From contig NZ_LZHW01000007.1 in the NCBI RefSeq assembly GCF_001667265.1, positions 82,645 to 146,644 of the forward strand: a stretch of DNA of 64,000 nt, written 5' to 3'. The position numbers and the translations under genes were made by a program. The stretch comes from Mycobacterium sp. ACS4331 (GTDB lineage: Bacteria > Actinomycetota > Actinomycetes > Mycobacteriales > Mycobacteriaceae). The notes under the pieces were generated by a model. It searched no databases. It was not told where the DNA came from and saw only the letters and a list, made by a program, of their open reading frames with translations. Positions 51,354 to 60,001 of the stretch are shown here, piece by piece; position 1 is the stretch's first letter, and each line of letters begins with the position of its first letter.

Positions 51354-51953
51354 TCAGGGATCCCGGTTGGCGCGGCCGTTCCCGCTGCTGAACACCCGCC
51401 ACTGGCGGTCCCACGCGGCATAACGCCGGCGGTCCATCTCCGCGCGCAGGGCCGCCATCGCGCCAAGGCTCGCGAGCGTCATGCTGGTCCACAGCGCGAG
51501 ACCCACACCCAGGCCCGCGCTGCCGATCTCCGCGGGGGTTCTCGGAGGATCGGCGATCTGGCCCGCGGAGTCGAGCCAGACGGTGATGCGGTCGCCGGGC
51601 CGATGATCCGCTCCGACGCCCGAGACCGTTTCGGTGCGTTCGTCGAAGCCCCACGAGAACTTCACGTCGAGATTGCGGGTGAGATGCGGAACGCGGCTGG
51701 GCGCACCGTTGCGGACGGCGACCACGGTGGCCTCGACCCTGTTCAGCGAGTCCATGTAGTCCTGGTTCTGCTCGGCCTCGGCGGCGCTCATGGCGCGGCC
51801 GACGAGCATCGCCGTCGGTATGGCCGCGACGAACAGCGCGAGCAGGCACACCGTGACCAGCGCCTCGAGGCGGTCGTGGCGGCGGATCAGAGAGTTGCGA
51901 CCCAGCGCGCACAGGACCCAGAACCGACGACGGCGCTGTTGCGATTCAGTCAT
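51354..51953 (-). CDS. Rv1733c-like membrane protein
   Basis: 199 aa. Two membrane helices (residues ~28-50 and ~142-165) bracket an extracytoplasmic domain with VRNGAPSRVPH and GDRITVWLDSAGQIADPP, the mark of the actinobacterial Rv1733c-like family. Its role is unknown; M. tuberculosis Rv1733c is a dormancy-associated antigen. Start ATG is far from any obvious -10; TAACGT lies in the 121-base divergent gap, which also holds the inverted repeat GGCACT-GG-AGTGCC. Confidence 0.75.
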   Translation of the reverse strand: MTESQQRRRRFWVLCALGRNSLIRRHDRLEALVTVCLLALFVAAIPTAMLVGRAMSAAEAEQNQDYMDSLNRVEATVVAVRNGAPSRVPHLTRNLDVKFSWGFDERTETVSGVGADHRPGDRITVWLDSAGQIADPPRTPAEIGSAGLGVGLALWTSMTLASLGAMAALRAEMDRRRYAAWDRQWRVFSSGNGRANRDP

Positions 51954-52074
51954 GAGCGTTCCCCAGCAGGTGTTACGACTACGTTAACAACTTTGGCACT
52001 GGAGTGCCCGTTTCCTCGCACTCGAAAGATGTGACTTGGCTTGCGCCCGCGGTGCGACGCGGCAGACTGGACAG

Positions 52075-52929
52075 ATGCCAGAACTGCCCGAGGTGGAGGC
52101 CCTGGCCGACTACCTGCGCCACAACGCGGTGGGACAGACCGTCAGCCGCGTCGACGTCGGTGCGTTGTCGGTGCTCAAGACCTACGACCCGCCGTTGACC
52201 GCGTTGACCGGTCAGACCGTGACGGGCGCCAACCGCTGGGGCAAGTACCTCGGCCTCGAGGTGGGGGAGCTCAACCTCATCACGCACCTGTCGCGGGCGG
52301 GCTGGCTGCGCTGGTCGGACAAGCTCAGCCCGGCGCCGCTCAAACCCGGCAAGGGCCCGATCGCGCTGCGCGTGCACCTGGAGGACAGCACCGGCTTCGA
52401 CCTCACCGAGGCGGGCACGCAGAAACGGCTCGCGGTCTGGCTGGTGCGTGACGCCTGGAGCATTCCGCAGATCTCGGCCTTGGGACCCGACGCACTCGAA
52501 CTCACCCCGGAGGACCTGGCCGCGGTGCTCAAGGGCAACACGGGCCGGATCAAGTCGGTGATCACCGACCAGAAGGTGATCGCCGGCATCGGGAACGCCT
52601 ACAGCGACGAGATCCTGCATGTGGCGAAGCTGTCGCCGTTCGCGACAGCGGGCAAGCTCACCGAGGCGCAGGTGGCCGCGCTCCACGATGCGATGTTCTC
52701 CGTGCTGGGCGACGCGGTGACTCGCTCCGTGGGTCAGCAGGCCGCAACGCTCAAGGGGGAGAAGCGGTCGGGGCTTCGGGTGCACGCGCGCACCGGGCTG
52801 CCGTGCCCGGTGTGCGGGGACACGGTGCGGGAGGTGTCCTTCGCGGACAAGTCCTTTCAGTACTGCCCCACGTGCCAGACCGGCGGCAAGATTCTCGCTG
52901 ACCGGCGAATGTCGAAGCTGCTCAAGTAG
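52075..52929 (+). CDS. fpg2: Formamidopyrimidine/endonuclease VIII-type DNA glycosylase (Fpg2)
   Basis: 284 aa, complete. Catalytic N-terminus PELPEVEALADYL after Met removal (Pro2, Glu3), a H2TH region (ALTRSVG-like GDAVTRSVGQQ, GIGNAYSDEILH), and a C-terminal zinc finger CPVCG...YCPTC with DRRMSKLLK. It removes oxidised bases and nicks the strand. In M. tuberculosis the corresponding Rv0944 is short; here the zinc finger and active-site Pro are both present. ATG 52075 is fixed by the processed N-terminus. Its last 8 bases overlap the convergent chorismate mutase gene. Confidence 0.9.
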   Translation: MPELPEVEALADYLRHNAVGQTVSRVDVGALSVLKTYDPPLTALTGQTVTGANRWGKYLGLEVGELNLITHLSRAGWLRWSDKLSPAPLKPGKGPIALRVHLEDSTGFDLTEAGTQKRLAVWLVRDAWSIPQISALGPDALELTPEDLAAVLKGNTGRIKSVITDQKVIAGIGNAYSDEILHVAKLSPFATAGKLTEAQVAALHDAMFSVLGDAVTRSVGQQAATLKGEKRSGLRVHARTGLPCPVCGDTVREVSFADKSFQYCPTCQTGGKILADRRMSKLLK

Positions 52930-53479
52930 TTTGGCAGTACGATCCGGTTGCGGTGTCCAGCGCTCGCTGGTGCAGAGGATCCAAACCGCGGTCCTGAACC
53001 ACCTGGGTGACGGCTCGCTCCAGATCGTCCGCACAGGTGGGCGCCTGCAGCGAACCCCACTGCAGGGCAATCTGTTCGACCATCGCCCGGTTGTAGCCGT
53101 CGATCTGTGTGCGTGAGGCGGCAAGGTCCGGCGCAGTCCGCGGCGCGGTGAGCGGGTCCAGCTTCCACTGGCCGAACCGGGTGTACTGGATGGCCTCGGT
53201 GGCATCGATCTGATTGCGGAACACGGTCTGCACATAGCTGGGATCGACATTGCGTGCCGCGGCGTCGGCACCGACCGCGTCGAGCACCTGTTGGGCACGC
53301 GGGCCATCGGTGATCGGCCCGCCGTTGACCCATTTGAACTCGGCCACCGGTTCGGCGGTCTGCAGACGCTGCACGGCGGTGTCGACCAGTGTGTAGAGCG
53401 GACTCACCGGGTCGGCGTGCGCGGCGGGGACGACGGGCAGGACGACGACGGCTGCCAGTACCAGTGCCAGGGGTTTCAT
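52922..53479 (-). CDS. Secreted chorismate mutase (AroQ-gamma type)
   Basis: 185 aa. Sec signal peptide (1-22, MKPLALVLAAVVVLPVVPAAHA-D, given in part), then an all-helical AroQ domain: LYTLVDTAVQRLQTAEPVAEFKW, DAAARNVDPSYVQTVFRNQI, RTQIDGYNRAMVEQI, plus two Cys for a disulfide. It converts chorismate to prephenate outside the cytoplasm, as in M. tuberculosis Rv1885c; the outside role is unclear. Located downstream of two cyclase-like genes on the same strand. Confidence 0.9.
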   Translation of the reverse strand: MKPLALVLAAVVVLPVVPAAHADPVSPLYTLVDTAVQRLQTAEPVAEFKWVNGGPITDGPRAQQVLDAVGADAAARNVDPSYVQTVFRNQIDATEAIQYTRFGQWKLDPLTAPRTAPDLAASRTQIDGYNRAMVEQIALQWGSLQAPTCADDLERAVTQVVQDRGLDPLHQRALDTATGSYCQTT

Positions 53480-53500
53480 CGGGCCCAGTTCAGCACCGAA

Positions 53501-54079
53501 TCAGCCGTAGTTCAAGCGCCGGCCCGCGCGCGCCGACAGCAGTCGGTGTGCGGGGATGGGGTTGTCGTCGCCCTTGACTTCGATCAACAGCAGCGGCCCC
53601 AACGCGGCCCTGTCGGCGACCAGCAGTGCCGTGGTGTTCGACAACAGCACGCCGCCCGACGGCGCCGCGGCCTGCATCTTGCGAGCGACGTCGAGCAGAT
53701 GTTTGGTCGAGCCCTGGTCTCCGACCACCACCTCGCCCGAGTTCAGCCCGAAGCGGCCCGGATGGTCGAGGGCCGACTGGATTTCGAGCGCCGCCATACA
53801 GGCGCACAGCGCGTGGTCGGCGAGCGCGGTGCGCGCTCCGAACCAGGCGCGGAAGCTGTCCCCGGTGAAGGCGTCGACGGTCCCGCCGCAACGGGCCACG
53901 ATGGCCGCGCACCGGTCGAATCCAGGCCCGGCGGCCGTCGTCGGCGCCGCGATGTCGCCGCACAACACCGTGACCTGGGTGCGCGTGGGGACCGGGTCCG
54001 CCGAGAGCCGAACCCCGCATTGGTCGCAGTACTTCGCCGATGGGCGCAGGTCATGGCCGCATGCCGAACAATCGCCCAT
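53501..54079 (-). CDS. Short cyclase-homology protein, probably non-catalytic
   Basis: 192 aa. N-terminal zinc ribbon (CSACGHDLRPSAKYCDQCG) and one class III cyclase homology domain (VTVLCGDIAAPTT, GGTVDAFTGDSFRAWFG, GLNSGEVVVGD). Both metal-binding Asp remain, but the adenine-selecting Lys is Ala (DAFTGD), the transition-state Arg is Lys (VARKMQAAAP), and ~35 residues of the fold are missing compared with its upstream neighbour. There is no ATPase part. It looks like a shortened paralogue of the next gene and may regulate it. ATG 54079 chosen at the zinc ribbon. Confidence 0.72.
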   Translation of the reverse strand: MGDCSACGHDLRPSAKYCDQCGVRLSADPVPTRTQVTVLCGDIAAPTTAAGPGFDRCAAIVARCGGTVDAFTGDSFRAWFGARTALADHALCACMAALEIQSALDHPGRFGLNSGEVVVGDQGSTKHLLDVARKMQAAAPSGGVLLSNTTALLVADRAALGPLLLIEVKGDDNPIPAHRLLSARAGRRLNYG

Positions 54080-54148
54080 TCGAGTCCCCCGAGATCGACG
54101 AAGCTGAAAGCCCTCCAATTATGCCCCGACCTGCCGTTCCGGGCCGGT

Positions 54149-57100
54149 TCATTCCGTCGCGGGCACCTCAAGCGGCCGCAGGAGCATGAATTCGCCCTGT
54201 GCGCACAGCTTCCTGCGGACCTCTTCTCGAGCCGCGAACGCGGTCCGGAAGGCTTCGGCGTCCCCGACGGCGTTGGCCAGGATCGACTCGTTCAACAGCA
54301 CGCAGTTGTCCAGGGCCAGCAGTTCGGTCTGCTGTGCCACCGCGCGCAGACCGGCCGTGAGCATGGTGGCCTCGGCGATGTCCTCCTCGCGTCCGCGCGC
54401 CGCGAGCACCTGTACCAGGGTGCTCGCGGTCAAGCCCACGAACGTGAAGTTGGCGTTCTCGAACTGTCGGCCGATCTCATCGCGGATGAGGTCGATCGCG
54501 CCGTCGAGGTCGCCGTGTCGGGCGGTCGCGATCGCCAGATCGGCTTCGATGGGGCCCGCGGTGATGACGGCCGTCCGGTGTTTGGCGATGACGGCACGCG
54601 CCCGCTCCAACAGGCGCACCGCGAGGTCGCTCGCCGTGGGGTCGAGGCGCAGCAGCATCAGGGCGCGGGCCCACAGTCCGCAGATGATGCCGAAGTTGTC
54701 GCCGAACTGCTCCGCCTCCTGCAGCGCCTCTTCGGCGGCGTGCAGGGTGCTCACCGTGGCCGGCTCGACGCCGACGGCCACCAGCCCGCAGTTGAACGCC
54801 ATGACCATCGCATAGGTCGCGGGATCGAGCGTCCGGGCCTGCTGCAGGCCGACCTGCAGATCACGACGGCCCTGCTCGGGGTCGTCGCCGGTGACCAGGT
54901 GGGTCAGTCCGGCGACGGCGTAGGCCCGTGCCGTCGCGCTGCTGACGAGATCCCCCGCGACGGTGCGCAGGCGCGTGGCGGTCTGCTGCGTCGCCGGATA
55001 GTCACACGCCATGAACTGGGCCCACATGACGGTGAAGAGCAGGTCGACCTTGGCCTCGACGTCGGTGGGGACGGTGTCGATCATCTCGAGGAGGTCCGCT
55101 GCGAGGTTGACCGCCTCCATCGGCTTGCCGTAGTTGGTGCACAGCGCCGTCATCCGACCGGCGATGCCGATCATCTGGGAGCGGGTGTCGCCGGACTGTG
55201 CGGCCAACTCCCGCAACTCGCGGTAGTTGGTCTCCGATTCCGGATCACACCCCAACATCCATTCCGTCCAGGCGAGCATGGCCCGTGGTGCGGTCTGCAG
55301 CATCTGGCGCAGTTCGACGTCGGCCGGCATCTGGTCGGCCAGGTCCCGTGCCCGCGTCCAGCTGGAGCGTGCGGCGATGATGTCGCGCGACTGCAGCCAG
55401 TCCGCGGCCCGCATGTGCCAGCCGTAGGCACCCACAAGATCGCCCGCCGCCTCCAGATGCGCGCCGATCAGCGCCGCGACCTCGTCGGGATTCGCCTCGT
55501 TCGCGGCCTCGATGGCCTGCGCGACGCGGCGATGCGCCTCGGTCCGGACATCGGTGAGCTGCGATTCATAGGCCACGGTGCGCACCAGCGGGTGCCGGAA
55601 GGCGTACCGCGCGTCAGGGACGAATTCGATCTGATCGATCAACTCGACCGACACCAGCTCGGCCAGCTGGCCCTGATCGACATCGGGAAGCAGCGCGTTG
55701 AGCCACCGCAGTTCGAAACGTGAGCCGATGACGGCCGCGGCGTTGAGGATCGCCTTGCCCTCGACCGACAACCTGTCGATGCGAGAGGCGAGCACCGCCT
55801 GAATCGTTGCCGGAACCGCGATTTCGTCGACCTGGCTTTCGCAGCGGTAGCTTCCTCGGCTGCCGGTCAGCACATTTCGGCCGACCAGGTCGCGGACTAT
55901 CTCTTCGACGAAGAACGGGTTGCCCGACGCCGCGGCGGCGACCAACTCGGCGACACCGGCCAGCGAGGCGTCGCGACCGATCAGACCGTGCGCGATCTCG
56001 AGCGTGGCGGTCTCGTCGAGCGGCTCGAGCGTGACCGAGACCTCCGACAGGTCCCGCAGGCCGCCCTGGTATTCGGGACGGTAGCTGACCACGAGCATCG
56101 ATGCGGTGGCCGAGATGGTCGAGGCGAAGTCGGCCAGCGTCGCATCGCTGGCGGCGTCGATCCAGTGCAGGTCCTCGAGGATGAAAAGCGTTCGCAGTGG
56201 CCGGAATTCGACGGCCTTGAGCATCGTTTCGACGAGCCACCGGCGTCTGGCGTCGAGGTTCAGCCCGACCGGTGGGGAGTCGCCGGCGGCGATCCCGAGA
56301 AGTTCGAACAGGATGCCGACGCCTGCCGCGTCGTCGGCGATCGATGTCGGAAGTCGATTGAGGACCTGTGCGCGGGCGGCCGCGTCGTCGAGGCGTGCGA
56401 TGCCGAACATCGCGCGCAGCATGCGGGACAGGGCCCACAGCGGCACATCGGCGGTGTGCGCGTCGCACCGGCCGATCACCACGTCGGCGCCCTGCTGTCC
56501 TGCGAGCGCGGCGAACTCGCCGATGAGTCGACTCTTGCCCAATCCGGGGGCGCCCATGATTTCGACCAGACACCCCTTTTCGGTGTCGAACGCGCCCATC
56601 AGCGTCGCCAACTGGCCCGCCCGTCCCACCATCGGACCCTCGTCGCGCCCCACGATCGGCCGCTCGGTGGAGACCGACAGCAGTTGGCGAGCAGGTACCA
56701 GGTCCGTCTCACCCTTGATGGCGACGTGCTGTACCGGACCGAGCTGTGCGACGCCCTCTGCCAGGACCGCCGTCGACTCGGAGCACAGGACCCCGTCCGG
56801 TGGGGCGGCCGATTCCATCCTCTGCGCCATTCCGACCGCCTGCCCGATGGCCGTGTAGCTGTCGGGGCCGGAGCCGATTTCGCCTGCGACGACGGCGCCG
56901 GAGTTGAGCCCGATGCGCAGTCGGAGGTCGACGCCGTCGCGCTCGCGAACCTCGGCCGCGAGGTCCTTGGCGACGGCCTGGATCTGCAGGGCCGCGATAC
57001 AGGCGCGCGTGGCGTGGTCCTCGAGCGCGATCGGCGCACCGAACAACGCCATCAAGCCGTCCCCGGTGAACTTGTCGACCGTGCCGCCGTACCGCTGCAC

Positions 57101-57337
57101 GACAGCGGCCGACCTGTTGAACAGGTTGTGCATCAGATACCGCAGCTCTTCGGGGTCCAGGCGGGCCGCCAGTTGCATCGACCCGACGACGTCGCAGAAC
57201 AGCACGGTGACCTGCTTGTGCTCTCCGGCTGCTCCGGTCTGGCTCAAGCGCGCACCGCAGTGCTCGCAGTACCGTGCACCCGGGCGCAGGTCAGTCATGC
57301 CGCAGTTGCGGCAGGTCAGCGTCCCCACGTCAGCCAT
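54149..57337 (-). CDS. Class III nucleotide cyclase with AAA/STAND ATPase and repeat domain
   Basis: 1062 aa. Zinc ribbon (1-40, CRNCGMTDLRPGARYCEHCG); cyclase homology domain (~42-215: VTVLFCDVVGS, GGTVDKFTGDGLMALFG, GLNSGAVVAGEIG); ATPase with Walker A GAPGLGKS (Lys268) and Walker B-like TLFILEDLHWID; then ~550 residues of TPR-like helices. The metal Asp pair and adenine-selecting Lys are present and the Arg in AQRMES is kept. The usual Asn is Gly (AVGMAQR), so activity needs a test. Probably a signal-integrating adenylate cyclase. Divergent from an SDR gene; GAGGGGGT upstream and GATAAT further up. Confidence 0.88.
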   Translation of the reverse strand: MADVGTLTCRNCGMTDLRPGARYCEHCGARLSQTGAAGEHKQVTVLFCDVVGSMQLAARLDPEELRYLMHNLFNRSAAVVQRYGGTVDKFTGDGLMALFGAPIALEDHATRACIAALQIQAVAKDLAAEVRERDGVDLRLRIGLNSGAVVAGEIGSGPDSYTAIGQAVGMAQRMESAAPPDGVLCSESTAVLAEGVAQLGPVQHVAIKGETDLVPARQLLSVSTERPIVGRDEGPMVGRAGQLATLMGAFDTEKGCLVEIMGAPGLGKSRLIGEFAALAGQQGADVVIGRCDAHTADVPLWALSRMLRAMFGIARLDDAAARAQVLNRLPTSIADDAAGVGILFELLGIAAGDSPPVGLNLDARRRWLVETMLKAVEFRPLRTLFILEDLHWIDAASDATLADFASTISATASMLVVSYRPEYQGGLRDLSEVSVTLEPLDETATLEIAHGLIGRDASLAGVAELVAAAASGNPFFVEEIVRDLVGRNVLTGSRGSYRCESQVDEIAVPATIQAVLASRIDRLSVEGKAILNAAAVIGSRFELRWLNALLPDVDQGQLAELVSVELIDQIEFVPDARYAFRHPLVRTVAYESQLTDVRTEAHRRVAQAIEAANEANPDEVAALIGAHLEAAGDLVGAYGWHMRAADWLQSRDIIAARSSWTRARDLADQMPADVELRQMLQTAPRAMLAWTEWMLGCDPESETNYRELRELAAQSGDTRSQMIGIAGRMTALCTNYGKPMEAVNLAADLLEMIDTVPTDVEAKVDLLFTVMWAQFMACDYPATQQTATRLRTVAGDLVSSATARAYAVAGLTHLVTGDDPEQGRRDLQVGLQQARTLDPATYAMVMAFNCGLVAVGVEPATVSTLHAAEEALQEAEQFGDNFGIICGLWARALMLLRLDPTASDLAVRLLERARAVIAKHRTAVITAGPIEADLAIATARHGDLDGAIDLIRDEIGRQFENANFTFVGLTASTLVQVLAARGREEDIAEATMLTAGLRAVAQQTELLALDNCVLLNESILANAVGDAEAFRTAFAAREEVRRKLCAQGEFMLLRPLEVPATE

Positions 57338-57400
57338 CGCTTGGAATCGACCCCCTCAGGTATGTCGATTATCACCGCGTTGGCCCGATTGCGCCCTGGT

Positions 57401-57406
57401 TAAGCT
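57401..57406 (+). promoter_or_regulatory. -10 element of the SDR gene
   Basis: TAAGCT lies six bases before the ATG at 57413, fitting a leaderless transcript. The 75-base gap also carries GATAAT on the minus strand for the cyclase gene. Confidence 0.45.
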
Positions 57407-57412
57407 GCCCGG

Positions 57413-58162
57413 ATGACGCGGCAGAGGATTCTGATCACCGGCGCCAGTTCCGGGCTGGGCGCGGGAATGGCGCGCGCGTTCGCAGCCAAGGGTCGTGACC
57501 TGGCGTTGTGCGCGCGGCGCACCGATCGCCTGGAGGAACTCAAGGCCGAGCTCACGGCCAGGCATCCCGGCATCACCGTCGCCGTCGCGGCCCTGGACGT
57601 CAACGACCACGAGGCCGTGCCCAAGGTGTTCGCCGATTTCGCGGAGGAGTTGGGTGGTATCGACCGCGTGATCGTCAACGCCGGTGTCGGTAAGGGCGCG
57701 GTGCTCGGATCGGGCAAGTTGTGGGCCAACAAGGCCACCATCGAGACCAATCTGGTCGCCGCTCTGGTGCAGATCGAGACTTCGCTGGAGATGTTCCACA
57801 AGGCCGGGTCCGGACACCTCGTGCTGATCTCGTCGGTGCTGGGCAACAGGGGCGTGCCGGGGGTCAAGGCGGCGTATGCGGCCAGTAAGGCCGGCGTCAG
57901 CTCGCTGGGGCAGTCGCTGCGCGCGGAGTACGCCAAGGGGCCGATCGCCGTCACGGTGCTGGAACCCGGTTACATCGAATCGGAGATGACGGCCAAGTCG
58001 GCGTCGACGATGTTGATGGTGGACAACGAGACCGGCGTGCGGTCGATGGTCGCTGCGATCGAGCGCGAGCGGGGGAGGGCCGTGGTGCCGGCTTGGCCGT
58101 GGACGGTGTTGGTTGCGCTGATGAAGGCCACGCCGGTGCGTTTCGGGAAGCTTTTCGCTTAG
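57413..58162 (+). CDS. Short-chain dehydrogenase (Rv0945 type)
   Basis: 249 aa classical SDR. TGASSGLGAGMARAFA near residue 10, NAGVG near 88, catalytic Ser in LVLISSVLG, Tyr/Lys in AAYAASKAGV, and PGYIESEM. The position between fpg2 and pgi matches Rv0945. Substrate unknown. An inverted repeat follows before the convergent pgi gene. Confidence 0.88.
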   Translation: MTRQRILITGASSGLGAGMARAFAAKGRDLALCARRTDRLEELKAELTARHPGITVAVAALDVNDHEAVPKVFADFAEELGGIDRVIVNAGVGKGAVLGSGKLWANKATIETNLVAALVQIETSLEMFHKAGSGHLVLISSVLGNRGVPGVKAAYAASKAGVSSLGQSLRAEYAKGPIAVTVLEPGYIESEMTAKSASTMLMVDNETGVRSMVAAIERERGRAVVPAWPWTVLVALMKATPVRFGKLFA

Positions 58163-58227
58163 CGGGTTCTGCTGGTGGGCCTGCTCTCGTTCTGGCCATG
58201 CTGGACGGGCTGATAGCTGCGTTCTGT

Positions 58228-58293
58228 GCGCCGAAAGTTGACCTGTTGACGCGTTTTCCCAGGACGGCCCGTGAATAAGTCAACTTTCGGCGC
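58228..58293. terminator. Long inverted repeat between convergent SDR and pgi genes
   Basis: GCGCCGAAAGTTGAC (58228-58242) and its exact reverse complement GTCAACTTTCGGCGC (58279-58293) flank a 36-base loop. The right arm runs into GCGCGAAAG. It can act as a bidirectional terminator. Confidence 0.6.
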
Positions 58294-58315
58294 GAAAGAC
58301 CTCAGCCCACCCGGC

Positions 58316-59974
58316 TCAGCCCACCCGGCCGCGTTCCGAGCGGTAACGGCGCACCAGCGCATCCGTCGAACTGTCGGACTGCTGCTCGGGTGAGTCGTCG
58401 CCGGTGAGCACCGGCAGCAGCGCCTTGGCCTGCGTCTTGCCCAGCTCCACGCCCCACTGGTCGAACGAGTCGATACCCCAGATCACGCCCTCGGTGAACA
58501 CCTGGTGCTCGTAGAGAGCGATCAACTGCCCGACCACCGACGGTGTGAGCCGGGTGGCCAGAATGGACGTCGACGGTCGGTTGCCGGGCATCACCTTGTG
58601 CGGCACCACCTCGGCCGGAGTGCCTTCTGCGGCAATCTCTTCGGCCGTCTTGCCGAATGCCAGCACCTGCGTCTGGGCGAAGAAGTTGCTCATCAGCAGG
58701 TCGTGCATGCTGCCGGTGCCGTCGGCGGTCGGCAGGTCATCGGTGGGCTGGGAGAAGCCGATGAAGTCCGCGGGCACGAGGCGGGTGCCCTGATGCAGCA
58801 GTTGGTAGAACGCGTGCTGGCCGTTGGTGCCAGGTTCGCCCCAGAAGATCTCCCCGGTGTCGGTGGACACGGCCGAACCGTCGGCGCGCACCGACTTGCC
58901 GTTGGACTCCATGGTCAGCTGCTGCAGATACGCCGCGAACCGCGACAGGTCATTCGAATAGGGCAGCACCGCACGGGACTGTGCGCCAAAGAAATTCGAG
59001 TACCACACTCCGATCAGCCCCAGCAGCGCCGGAGCATTCTCGGTCAATGGCGCGGTCCGGAAGTGCTCGTCGACCAGATGAAAGCCGGACAGGAAGTCGG
59101 CGAACGCCTCCCGACCGATCACCGCCATGACCGACAGGCCGATCGCGGAGTCCACCGAATACCGGCCACCGACCCAGTCCCAGAAGCCGAACATGTTGTC
59201 GGTGTTGATGCCGAACTCGTCGACCAGCCGTTTGTTCGTCGAGACCGCCACGAAGTGCTTGGCCACCGCCGCATCACCGAGTGCGTCGGTCAGCCAGCGG
59301 CGCGCCGCGGTGGCGTTGGTCAACGTCTCCAGCGTCGAGAACGTCTTCGATGCGACGATGAAAAGCGTTGTGGCCGGGTCAAGTCCGTCGAGTGTGGCGA
59401 CGAGGTCGGCGGGGTCGACATTGGACACGAAGCGAGCGGAGATCCCGGCGTCGGCGTAATGCCGCAACGCGTCGTACACCATGACTGGGCCCAGATCGGA
59501 CCCGCCGATGCCGATGTTGACCACGGTGGTGATCCGCTTGCCGGTGGCTCCGGTCCAGTCGCCACTGCGCAGGCGGTCGGTGAAGTCGCCCATCGCGTCG
59601 AGCACGGCGTGGACGTCGGCGACGACGTTCTGCCCGTCCACGGTCAACGAAGCATCGCGGGGCAGGCGCAGCGCGGTGTGCAGCACCGCGCGGTCCTCGG
59701 AGGTGTTGATGTGTTCGCCCGCGAACATCGCATCGCGACGCTGCTCAAGCCCGGCGGTGCGAGCCAGCTCCACCAGCAGGCGCAGGGTTTCCCGGGTCAC
59801 CCGATGCTTGCTGTAGTCGATGTAGAGGTCGCCGACGCTCAGCGTCAGCTCCCGGCCGCGGTCGGGATCCTCGTTGAACAGATCTCGCAGATGCCGGTCA
59901 CCGACCTGATCGTGGTGACGAGCCAGCGCAGTCCAGGCGGGGGAGCCGGAGATCGGCTCATAGTCGGCGGCCAT
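58316..59974 (-). CDS. pgi: Glucose-6-phosphate isomerase
   Basis: 552 aa. Signatures [57 protein letters not shown], and [14 protein letters not shown]. It interconverts glucose-6-phosphate and fructose-6-phosphate. TAGGTT lies six bases before the ATG on the minus strand (leaderless). Divergent from the semialdehyde dehydrogenase gene with a 27-base gap. Confidence 0.96.
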   Translation of the reverse strand: MAADYEPISGSPAWTALARHHDQVGDRHLRDLFNEDPDRGRELTLSVGDLYIDYSKHRVTRETLRLLVELARTAGLEQRRDAMFAGEHINTSEDRAVLHTALRLPRDASLTVDGQNVVADVHAVLDAMGDFTDRLRSGDWTGATGKRITTVVNIGIGGSDLGPVMVYDALRHYADAGISARFVSNVDPADLVATLDGLDPATTLFIVASKTFSTLETLTNATAARRWLTDALGDAAVAKHFVAVSTNKRLVDEFGINTDNMFGFWDWVGGRYSVDSAIGLSVMAVIGREAFADFLSGFHLVDEHFRTAPLTENAPALLGLIGVWYSNFFGAQSRAVLPYSNDLSRFAAYLQQLTMESNGKSVRADGSAVSTDTGEIFWGEPGTNGQHAFYQLLHQGTRLVPADFIGFSQPTDDLPTADGTGSMHDLLMSNFFAQTQVLAFGKTAEEIAAEGTPAEVVPHKVMPGNRPSTSILATRLTPSVVGQLIALYEHQVFTEGVIWGIDSFDQWGVELGKTQAKALLPVLTGDDSPEQQSDSSTDALVRRYRSERGRVG

Positions 59975-59980
59975 GGCTCA

Positions 59981-59986
59981 AACCTA
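59981..59986 (-). promoter_or_regulatory. -10 element of pgi
   Basis: TAGGTT on the minus strand, six bases from the ATG at 59974, inside the 27-base divergent gap. Confidence 0.5.
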
Positions 59987-60001
59987 GTGAATGATGGAGG
60001 C

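Noticed and set aside
51954..52074. Inverted repeat GGCACT-GG-AGTGCC in the gap between the Rv1733c-like gene and fpg2 as a regulator site.
   Set aside because: Short GC-rich arms occur by chance in this genome, and it is not placed on a clear promoter; noted only within the gene entry.
58505..60001. In-frame upstream extension of the gabD reading frame.
   Set aside because: It is antisense to pgi and carries no aldehyde dehydrogenase features; the family N-terminus starts at 60002.
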